The translations under genes and the position numbers were made by a program. From NCBI GenBank assembly GCA_045128175.1, contig JBGVRF010000138.1:1-9513 (forward strand): a DNA stretch of 9,513 nt, in the 5' to 3' direction. Below, piece by piece: positions 1-5,197 of the stretch. This DNA comes from Scatosoma sp045128175. Its GTDB lineage: Bacteria; Bacillota; Clostridia; Christensenellales; Borkfalkiaceae. Each line of letters opens with the position of its first letter. The stretch's first letter is position 1. The notes under the pieces were generated by a model. That model was not told the origin of the DNA. It did no database searches and saw nothing but the letters and a program-made list of their open reading frames with translations.

Positions 1-17
1 AAAATTGATCCGACTAT

Positions 18-46
18 ATTATACAAAAAAATTTTGGTAAAATCAA
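18..46 (-). promoter_or_regulatory. Leftward promoter for a gene outside the window
   Basis: On the minus strand a -35 box TTGATT (46-41) is followed by a 17-base spacer and a perfect -10 TATAAT (23-18). Transcription would start near base 11 and run left out of the window. No coding start is visible in the few remaining bases. It is divergent from the NUDIX promoter about 45 bases away in a very AT-rich region. AT-richness raises the chance of a fortuitous match, but the spacing is ideal. Confidence 0.6.
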
Positions 47-85
47 GATATTTTGTGAAAAAATATTTATTATTTTTTGTTTTTG

Positions 86-94
86 TGCTATAAT
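86..94 (+). promoter_or_regulatory. Extended -10 promoter for the NUDIX gene
   Basis: TGC-TATAAT at 86-94 is an extended -10 element with a perfect hexamer. The -35 position (66-71, TTTATT) matches poorly, which is typical for promoters that rely on the TGn extension. Transcription would start near base 101. This gives a leader of about 70 bases, in which 119-125 can pair with 144-150 (7 bp) shortly before the ribosome site. Confidence 0.6.
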
Positions 95-171
95 GATAAC
101 AAATTGAGGTTTTCTTGTCAAGTTTGCCGAACGCATTTTACGAAAACTTGCGGAAAACGTGGGAGGAAGGT

Positions 172-705
172 ATGGATTACGTAGAAAAAACGATCCGTAA
201 AAATTATATCTATAAAGGCAAAATTTTAAACCTGCGTTGCGACGAAGCGGCGCTCCCCGACGGCAAGCCCTGCCGACGCGAGATCGTCGAGCATAGCGGC
301 GGTGCTTGCGTATTATACGTGGAAAACGGAAAATTGCTGTTGGTGCGGCAGTATCGCTACGCATACGGGGAAAGCTTGTACGAGATCCCCGCAGGAAAGC
401 TGGAACCGGGCGAAGACCCTGCAAAGGCGGCAGCAAGGGAGTTGGAGGAGGAAGCGGGGATATTGTCCGACGCGCTGAAATTGCTCTACGTGATGTATCC
501 CACGCCGGGATATACGAACGAAAAGATCTATATCTATCGCGCGTTTTCGGGCAAAAAAACCTCCGCGCACCTCGACGAGGATGAATTTCTCGACGCGGAA
601 TACGTATCGATTGCAACGGCGAAGGAGATGCTGAAAGACGGCCGTATCAAGGACGGGAAAACGATTGTCGCGTTGCAGGCGTATCTTTTGTCCGAAAAGG
701 AATAA
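172..705 (+). CDS. NUDIX hydrolase, ADP-ribose pyrophosphatase type
   Basis: Predicted 177-residue cytoplasmic NUDIX hydrolase that probably cleaves ADP-ribose to AMP and ribose-5-phosphate. The complete NUDIX box lies at residues 75-97: it starts GKLEPGE and ends RELEEEAGI, with the metal-binding glutamates of REXXEE present. The ADP-ribose pyrophosphatase subfamily is suggested by RREIVEHSGG near residue 35, QYRYA (60-64) just before EIPAGK, and YPTPGYTNEKIY (109-120) after the box, all matching the NudF/YqkG pattern. I chose ATG 172 because GGGAGGAAGG ends one base before it; an in-frame TTG at 115 would add 19 residues but has a poorer ribosome site and no family match. The gene appears monocistronic, with its own promoter and a terminator at 730-759. 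The exact substrate is inferred from subfamily signatures. Confidence 0.9.
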   Translation: MDYVEKTIRKNYIYKGKILNLRCDEAALPDGKPCRREIVEHSGGACVLYVENGKLLLVRQYRYAYGESLYEIPAGKLEPGEDPAKAAARELEEEAGILSDALKLLYVMYPTPGYTNEKIYIYRAFSGKKTSAHLDEDEFLDAEYVSIATAKEMLKDGRIKDGKTIVALQAYLLSEKE

Positions 706-729
706 GGAAAGAAAGGTCGAAAGGAGAAA

Positions 730-759
730 ACGGAGTCGGGAAAGCCCGACTCCGTCTTT
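730..759. terminator. Bidirectional hairpin terminator between convergent genes
   Basis: A perfect 11-bp stem (730-740 with 745-755, ACGGAGTCGGG arm) closes on the tetraloop AAAG. On the plus strand it is followed by CTTTG, a modest U-tract. On the minus strand the product ends in TTTTCTCCTTT. It lies between the NUDIX stop (705) and the stop of the convergent small gene (799), so it can serve both. Confidence 0.85.
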
Positions 760-798
760 GATAAGAGCAAAAAATTATGAAGGAGAAAAAGAAGAAAA

Positions 799-1008
799 TC
801 AATTACAGCCGCAACCGCAGTTACAAGGCGGGGTAAGGATGGCGGAAAGGGTCCCGTTTTTGTACAGACAGAACAAGAGCGCGAGGATAATAGGCAATCC
901 GCAACCGCTGAAGATGTTCGAACAGAAGAAACCGTCTTTCGAGCCGAGAATAAGCAATGCGATCAAAATCCAAAGGGTGACGTTGTTACCCTGGGTGCAA
1001 CAATTCAT
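799..1008 (-). CDS. Small cysteine-rich hydrophobic protein, function unknown
   Basis: A 69-residue protein on the minus strand. Evidence that it is real: an ideal AGGAGG sits just upstream (1020-1015) with a T-only spacer before ATG 1008, and a strong hairpin (730-759) lies downstream in its direction. It has nine cysteines: the pair C3-C4, C29, C36, C47 and a C-terminal alternating run CNCGCGC (62-68). Two hydrophobic stretches (about 10-22 and 37-49) suggest two short membrane segments, or a peptide that associates with the membrane. It recalls the poorly characterised small high-cysteine ORFs often predicted in Clostridia, but I cannot assign it to a named family with certainty. The CXCXCXC tail could bind metal or form disulfides; that is inference. 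A weak promoter may lie at 1108-1080. Confidence 0.75.
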   Translation of the reverse strand: MNCCTQGNNVTLWILIALLILGSKDGFFCSNIFSGCGLPIILALLFCLYKNGTLSAILTPPCNCGCGCN

Positions 1009-1028
1009 AAAAAACCTCCTGTGTTTCG

Positions 1029-1080
1029 CCGCAGGGTATGTAAGGAAGATGTTTTCTTCGGTTGAGAAAAGTACCTGCGG
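1029..1080 (-). promoter_or_regulatory. Possible leader hairpin of the Cys-rich gene
   Basis: Bases 1029-1035 (CCGCAGG) pair exactly with 1074-1080 (CCTGCGG). Two further pairs (1037-1038 with 1072-1073) follow past one bulged base. A smaller hairpin, GAAGA (1045-1049) with TCTTC (1055-1059), is nested inside. On the minus strand this would be the 5' leader of the small Cys-rich gene, ending a few bases before its ribosome site. It could instead be chance pairing; the loop is long. Confidence 0.3.
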
Positions 1081-1108
1081 TTTTATCTTTCTATTACATA
1101 ATATTCAA
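1080..1108 (-). promoter_or_regulatory. Weak candidate promoter for the Cys-rich gene
   Basis: On the minus strand, TTGAAT (1108-1103) and TAAAAC (1085-1080) are separated by 17 bases. Each hexamer matches consensus at four of six positions. It would start transcription near 1073, giving a leader of about 65 bases. It is the best candidate in the gap but is not strong. Confidence 0.3.
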
Positions 1109-1189
1109 GTCGCAAAGCTTTTGTGTCGGTTTAAAAGTCTGTAAAGATAAAAAAATTACAACCTTTCTCGCTTTTTTCTTTTTATTTTG

Positions 1190-1218
1190 TTGCGTAAATC
1201 GAAAAAATGCGTTATAAT
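1190..1218 (+). promoter_or_regulatory. Promoter of the ecfS-coaX transcript
   Basis: TTGCGT (1190-1195), a 17-base spacer and a perfect TATAAT (1213-1218). Transcription should start near 1225, exactly where the predicted leader helix begins. The bases just upstream (1162-1189) are strongly T-rich. Confidence 0.8.
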
Positions 1219-1224
1219 GGTAAT

Positions 1225-1294
1225 ATGTCCGTGGCAAGTACGTAAAAACGGCTTGACCGAAAAAACGGATAAATACATTTTTTGCTACGGGTAT
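1225..1294 (+). promoter_or_regulatory. Structured 5' leader RNA before ecfS-coaX (candidate cis-regulator)
   Basis: From the predicted transcription start, 1225-1238 can pair with 1281-1294 over 14 continuous positions, counting four G-U wobbles; the core is CCGTGGCAA (1229-1237) against TTGCTACGG (1282-1290). The enclosed 42 bases are A-rich, with short alternative hairpins (CGG 1249-1251 with CCG 1257-1259, or that CCG with CGG 1266-1268). The ribosome site (AGGAGG 1315-1320) lies about 20 bases after the helix. I recognise no known riboswitch class in it. A closed terminal helix of this kind is typical of riboswitch P1 stems, but a ligand role is inference. Confidence 0.45.
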
Positions 1295-1325
1295 CTCATG
1301 AAGGAGAACTCGATAGGAGGTTTTT

Positions 1326-1925
1326 ATGAAAAAAGGTAACTTTTTTTCAGCGAAAAACGTTGCGACGCTTTCCGTGTTATTGGCGCTCGTGATCGTTTTG
1401 CAGGCGTTCGGCGGATCGTTCAATATCGGAGCGGTAACGCTGAATTTCACACTCATCCCCATTGTTCTGGGCGCAATCGTACTTGGACCTTGGGCAGGCG
1501 CCTTTTTGGGCTTGGCGAGCGGCATAGTCGTGCTTATTCAGGTCATCATTGCACCGGCAGGTTTTTATTTTATTATTTGGACGAATAGTCCGCTTGTAAC
1601 AACATTAATCTGTTTGGTTAAAACAACGCTTGCGGGGTATGTTTCCGGCTTGCTGTTCAGATGGATCGAAAAGAAAAAAGGTTACGCGGCGATCTTTGTC
1701 GCGTCGGGCGTCGTGCCCGTTATCAATACGACCATATTCATTCTCGGTTGTCTTTGTATGTCGGACACGATCGCTTTGATGGCGGGTGGAGAGAATATCT
1801 TGACATTTATTCTCGTTTCTCTCGTTACTTTCAATTTCTTCATAGAGTTTGCGATCAATTTGCTGGTCGCGCCGGGATTGCACACAGTGTATCGAGTGGT
1901 GGAAAAACAGTTTAAAAGGAAATAA
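1326..1925 (+). CDS. ECF transporter S component, probably for pantothenate
   Basis: A 199-residue integral membrane protein with about six hydrophobic segments (roughly 11-28, 40-58, 60-77, 88-109, 119-142 and 157-181) and positively charged ends. Size, topology and the N-terminal pattern KNVATLSVLLALVIV fit the substrate-binding S subunits of energy-coupling factor vitamin transporters, which work with a shared ATPase/EcfT module encoded elsewhere. The ribosome site AGGAGG lies 5 bases before ATG 1326. The stop is 3 bases from the coaX start, so the two are almost certainly co-transcribed and co-regulated. This makes pantothenate (PanT-like) the likeliest cargo. S-component specificity cannot be read from sequence by eye, and another vitamin such as riboflavin remains possible. 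Confidence 0.85.
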   Translation: MKKGNFFSAKNVATLSVLLALVIVLQAFGGSFNIGAVTLNFTLIPIVLGAIVLGPWAGAFLGLASGIVVLIQVIIAPAGFYFIIWTNSPLVTTLICLVKTTLAGYVSGLLFRWIEKKKGYAAIFVASGVVPVINTTIFILGCLCMSDTIALMAGGENILTFILVSLVTFNFFIEFAINLLVAPGLHTVYRVVEKQFKRK

Positions 1926-1928
1926 CGC

Positions 1929-2711
1929 ATGATCATTTGTATAGACATTGGAAATACGAACATCAAATACGCGATCTACGACGGGGACGAGCTGAAGCTC
2001 TCCTGTCGCGTTGCGACCGATTTTAAAAAGACTTCGGATGAATACGGTGCCCAGCTCACAGGTATGCTGACGGCGCGCGGCGTGGCGGCGGAGAATATCA
2101 AAGGCGGTATAGTCTCTTCCGTCGTGCCTTCTCTCGATTATACGATCGATAAGATGTGCTTGCTGTATCTGGGCATCGAGCCGTTGCATATCGCGCCGGG
2201 CCTGAAATCGGGCTTGAATATCCGTTGCGATGATGCGAGGGAGGTGGGCGCGGACAGAATCGTCAACTGTGTTTCCGCAATCGTCGGTTACGGCGACGGC
2301 ACGCCTATGATCGTTGTCGATTTCGGCACGGCGACCACTTTCAACATCATTAGCGAAAACAACGAATTTATCGGCGGCGTGATCGCGCCGGGCATCAAGG
2401 GCTCGCTCGATTCGCTTGTCAACGGTACGGCAAAGTTGCCCCGCGTGGAAATCGAGGCGCCCAAGAGTATCATCGCCAAAAACACGGTGACCAATATGCA
2501 GGCGGGCATCGTGTTCGGATTTGCCGGACTCGTGGAATATATTGTGAAGCGGATCAAGAAAGAGCTGAAAGCACCCACAGTCAGAACGATTGCAACGGGC
2601 GGCTTCAGTACGATCATCTCCAAAGAGATCGAATGTATCGACGTTGTGGATAAATTGTTGACTTTGAAGGGGTTGAAATATCTTTACGATCTGAACCAAA
2701 CGAAGATTTGA
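1929..2711 (+). CDS. coaX: Type III pantothenate kinase
   Basis: A 260-residue cytoplasmic enzyme of the ASKHA fold that phosphorylates pantothenate with ATP, the first step of coenzyme A synthesis. It carries the CoaX motifs in order: DIGNTN (6-11, phosphate loop), GADR (107-110, with the catalytic-base aspartate D109), VVDFGTATT (129-137), GGVIAPGI (139-146) and GGF (224-226) near the C-terminus. The length is normal for the family. The start ATG 1929 follows AAAAGGA by 8 bases and lies 3 bases after the ecfS stop. Unlike CoaA, CoaX enzymes are known not to be feedback-inhibited by CoA, which leaves transcription or leader control of this operon as a plausible control point. Downstream, 118 bases without a clear terminator separate it from hom. 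Confidence 0.96.
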   Translation: MIICIDIGNTNIKYAIYDGDELKLSCRVATDFKKTSDEYGAQLTGMLTARGVAAENIKGGIVSSVVPSLDYTIDKMCLLYLGIEPLHIAPGLKSGLNIRCDDAREVGADRIVNCVSAIVGYGDGTPMIVVDFGTATTFNIISENNEFIGGVIAPGIKGSLDSLVNGTAKLPRVEIEAPKSIIAKNTVTNMQAGIVFGFAGLVEYIVKRIKKELKAPTVRTIATGGFSTIISKEIECIDVVDKLLTLKGLKYLYDLNQTKI

Positions 2712-2829
2712 TCAAAAAACGGCGGGGCAGGGTTGCGTTGACGTTTGAAAAGAGGGGAAAAAACGGTGAGGAAACAGCAAAAAAGAGTTTGATGGGAAGG
2801 ATGTGTTTTTTCTTCCGAGGAGGCAGGTT

Positions 2830-4122
2830 ATGACAAAGAAAGTAGGCGTGGCGATATTAGGACTTGGCGTTGTCGGTGGCGGTACGTACAAAACGCTCGT
2901 TGAGCATCGCGAGTTCTATTTAAAAACGCAGAGTGTTGATATCGAAGTGGAGACGGTGCTTGTCCGAAACAAAGATAAGGCGCTTGCATTGGGCGTTCCC
3001 GAAGATCGTATTGCGGGAAGCATCGAGGAGGTCGTGGCGAATCCCAACGTGGATATCGTTATCGAGACGATCGGTGGCGTAGACGCTGCGAAAGATTACG
3101 TTCTTACTGCGCTTCGCGAAGGAAAAACGGTCGTTACCGCAAACAAAGAGCTGATTTGCAAATATTCCCACGAGTTAGAGCGCGCGGCGAAACGCACGGG
3201 TTGCGGATTATATTACGAGGCGAGCTGCGTCGGCGGCGTCCCCATTATCCGTACCCTTCTCGACGGCGTTCAGGCAAACCACGTCGGCGAAATGATGGGT
3301 ATCATCAACGGTACGACCAACTATATTCTTTCCAAAATGGCGCAGGAGGGCGCAGGTTACGCGGAAACGCTGGCGGAGGCGCAAAGTTTGGGATATGCCG
3401 AAGCGGATCCCACCAACGACGTGGAAGGCTATGATGCGGCGTACAAGCTGTCCATTTTGGCATCTCTGGCTTTCCATACCAAGGTTCCGTATGCGAAAAT
3501 TTTTCGCGAGGGCATCAGCAATATTAGCGGCAAGGATATCACGTTCGGGAAAGAGTTCGGTTATACGCTCAAACTGCTTGCAATCGCCAAAAATATCGGG
3601 AAGGGGGTCGAGGTGCGCGTGCATCCGACGTTTATTCCCTCCACGCATCCTTTGGCAAGCGTGAACGACGCGTTTAATGCCGTCTATCTGAAGGGCGACG
3701 CCGTAGGAGATATCATGCTTTACGGTCGCGGCGCGGGCGCGTTGCCGACGGCAAGCGCGGTTGTCAGCGATGTCATATATGCGGCAACGCATTCGGAAGT
3801 GAAATATTCCACCTTCAAAAACAACGCGACGGCGGAAAATAACGTAAAGTTCGTTTCCGATTTCACCAGCGCGTATTATATCCGTTTGGGGGTTGATGAC
3901 GAAGCAGGCGTGCTCACCAAGATGACGGGCATTTTTGCCAAATACGGCGTTTCCATCGTCGAGGTTGCGCAAAAGGGCAGGGCGAGCAACAGCGAAGATT
4001 TGCGCGTGCCGCTGGTCATCATTACGCATAAGACAACGGAAAGCAGTATCAAAAACACTGTCGCGAAGATCAACGCTTCGGGGATCGCTACCGTAAAATC
4101 GGTGATCCGCGTAGAGGAATAA
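2830..4122 (+). CDS. hom: Homoserine dehydrogenase with C-terminal ACT domain
   Basis: A 430-residue enzyme that reduces aspartate-4-semialdehyde to homoserine with NAD(P)H, the branch point to threonine and methionine. Domains: a Rossmann domain with GLGVVGGGT (11-19) and TANKELI (103-109), a catalytic domain with EASCVGGVPI (130-139), GTTNYIL (171-177) and DPTNDVEGYDAAYK (193-206, holding the family's catalytic Asp/Lys pair), and an ACT domain from about 356 to the end, normally the site of threonine feedback. ATG 2830 has AGGAGG 6 bases upstream; an in-frame GTG at 2803 would add nine residues but places the ribosome site inside the gene. No promoter or T-box is evident in 2712-2829, so it may be read through from ecfS-coaX. 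A strong terminator follows at 4136. Confidence 0.96.
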   Translation: MTKKVGVAILGLGVVGGGTYKTLVEHREFYLKTQSVDIEVETVLVRNKDKALALGVPEDRIAGSIEEVVANPNVDIVIETIGGVDAAKDYVLTALREGKTVVTANKELICKYSHELERAAKRTGCGLYYEASCVGGVPIIRTLLDGVQANHVGEMMGIINGTTNYILSKMAQEGAGYAETLAEAQSLGYAEADPTNDVEGYDAAYKLSILASLAFHTKVPYAKIFREGISNISGKDITFGKEFGYTLKLLAIAKNIGKGVEVRVHPTFIPSTHPLASVNDAFNAVYLKGDAVGDIMLYGRGAGALPTASAVVSDVIYAATHSEVKYSTFKNNATAENNVKFVSDFTSAYYIRLGVDDEAGVLTKMTGIFAKYGVSIVEVAQKGRASNSEDLRVPLVIITHKTTESSIKNTVAKINASGIATVKSVIRVEE

Positions 4123-4135
4123 AAGGATATACGGG

Positions 4136-4162
4136 GCGGGGAAATACCCCGCTCTATTTTTT
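4136..4162 (+). terminator. Rho-independent terminator after hom
   Basis: GCGGGG (4136-4141) and CCCCGC (4147-4152) form a 6-bp GC-only stem with the loop AAATA. TCTATTTTTT follows. It begins 13 bases after the hom stop codon. Confidence 0.9.
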
Positions 4163-4200
4163 ACGGAATGGACAAAAATTATAAAACGCAGGGGGCAGGT

Positions 4201-5082
4201 ATGCGAGGAACTATCATTATCAATGCGTATCCAAACGGAAAAAAGTTCTTTCGACAGGCGGAACGAATAGCGGAAGAACTGGAGAAATTAAACGTCAAAA
4301 CAGACGTTTTACGCAACGGTGAGACCTATGCGTGTGTGGATGGGAACGCTATTTGTTGCAATATAATGCAGAAGTACGATTTCGCCGTCTATCTCGACAA
4401 GGATAAATATCTCGGTAAAATGCTGGAAATGCAAGGTTTGCGCTTATTTAACAGCGCAAGCGCCGTGGAGGTTTGCGACGATAAGATGACGACCTATCTT
4501 GCCCTTTGCGGCGTGGGCGTAACTTTGGCGAAAACGATTCCCGCGCCTTTGTGTTATACGCCGAACACGCAAGTCGATGAAAAATTTTTGCAATATGTTG
4601 CGGCGGAACTCGGTTTTCCGCTGGTGATAAAAAAGAGTTACGGATCTTTTGGCACAGGTGTTCAACTCGTACATGGTATGCCCGAATTGAAGAAAATCGC
4701 GCAGGAAAGCCTGTATCAACCGCATTGTTATCAACGATATATCTCGGCTTCTGCGGGGCGGGATATCCGCATCGTCGTCGTGGGCGGAAAAACGGTGGCG
4801 GCGATGGAACGGGTCGCGCAGGCGGGCGAATTCCGTTCTAATATCGAGTTGGGCGGGATCGGCAGAAAGATCGAGTTGGAAGATAGCTATCGGCAGACTG
4901 CAGAGCTTGTCGCGCAGGCGTTAGGGCTGGACTATTGCGGCGTCGATCTTTTGGAAACGGGGGACGGACCCGTGGTTTGCGAAGTCAACTCCAATGCCTT
5001 TTTCGAGGGATTGGAACAGGTGACAGGACATAACGTTGCCGCCGCATATGCAAAGCATATCGTGGAAACAATGCGAAAATAA
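4201..5082 (+). CDS. RimK-like ATP-grasp ligase, substrate unknown
   Basis: A 293-residue ATP-grasp enzyme of the RimK group, which joins an amino acid such as glutamate to an acceptor carboxyl through an acyl phosphate. Visible: a preATP-grasp region to about residue 90, DKMTTYLAL (94-102) opening the ATP-grasp domain, GFPLVIKKSYGSFGTGV (138-154, nucleotide-binding lysines and glycine loop), RDIRIVVVGG (187-196), EFRSN (210-214), GVDLL (247-251) and the metal-binding EVNSN (261-265). Start ATG 4201 follows AGGGGG by 5 bases; ATG 4168 is in frame but only 6 bases past the hom terminator and lacks a ribosome site. No LysW-like carrier, ribosomal S6 gene or cofactor pathway lies beside it, so acceptor and product are unknown. 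No good promoter is visible before it. Confidence 0.88.
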   Translation: MRGTIIINAYPNGKKFFRQAERIAEELEKLNVKTDVLRNGETYACVDGNAICCNIMQKYDFAVYLDKDKYLGKMLEMQGLRLFNSASAVEVCDDKMTTYLALCGVGVTLAKTIPAPLCYTPNTQVDEKFLQYVAAELGFPLVIKKSYGSFGTGVQLVHGMPELKKIAQESLYQPHCYQRYISASAGRDIRIVVVGGKTVAAMERVAQAGEFRSNIELGGIGRKIELEDSYRQTAELVAQALGLDYCGVDLLETGDGPVVCEVNSNAFFEGLEQVTGHNVAAAYAKHIVETMRK

Positions 5083-5098
5083 CTGTAAAAAGAGGAAA

Positions 5099-5150
5099 AA
5101 GCGAGGTCTTCTTGGGAGAAGGATAAACCTCGCTTGACTTTTATTTTTCA
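5099..5150 (+). terminator. Terminator after the RimK-like gene, overlapping the next promoter
   Basis: AAGCGAGGT (5099-5107) pairs with ACCTCGCTT (5127-5135), and an inner hairpin CTTCT (5108-5112) with AGAAG (5117-5121) extends the helix. The tail TTGACTTTTATTTTT is T-rich. It begins 16 bases after the stop at 5082. The -35 box of the next promoter (5134-5139) lies in the base of the stem and the tail. Confidence 0.8.
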
Positions 5151-5162
5151 CCGTGCTATAAT
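5134..5162 (+). promoter_or_regulatory. Promoter of the CapD-like gene
   Basis: TTGACT (5134-5139), a 17-base spacer and a perfect TATAAT (5157-5162) preceded by TGC, an extended -10. It is near-consensus and should be strong. Transcription should start around 5168-5170. Confidence 0.88.
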
Positions 5163-5197
5163 GATTAGTGATTACACGCGCGAGGATGACAGAGCAA

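Noticed and set aside
14..616. 200-codon minus-strand open frame opposite the NUDIX gene
   Set aside because: Its N-terminal part is an Arg- and Pro-rich shadow of the NUDIX gene and its end is translated AT-rich promoter DNA.
1034..1041. Sporulation (sigma-K-like) -10 element CATACCCT upstream of the Cys-rich gene, minus strand
   Set aside because: No AC -35 element lies at the right distance, so the match is too short to support.
1298..1339. Small upstream ORF (13 codons plus stop) overlapping the ecfS start
   Set aside because: There is no ribosome site before its ATG, and its sequence shows no leader-peptide-like codon run.
1605..2699. Long minus-strand open frame (364 codons) opposite ecfS and coaX
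   Set aside because: It lies opposite two genes with clear family motifs, has no ribosome site or family signature, and its composition (many Arg, His and Asp) is that expected of the reverse of GC-biased codons.
2712..2829. T-box, threonine/methionine attenuator or leader peptide upstream of hom
   Set aside because: The gap is too short for a T-box, I see no T-box motif and no Thr- or Met-rich mini-ORF. The tiny GTG frame at 2767 encodes neither. A 6-bp stem (2795-2800 with 2811-2816) is too weak to call.
2803..2829. N-terminal extension of hom from GTG 2803
   Set aside because: The ideal AGGAGG at 2818-2823 serves ATG 2830, and the extension does not match the family.
3208..4029. Long minus-strand open frame opposite hom
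   Set aside because: Same antisense artefact: rich in Arg and His, no recognisable motif, and inside an unmistakable homoserine dehydrogenase gene.
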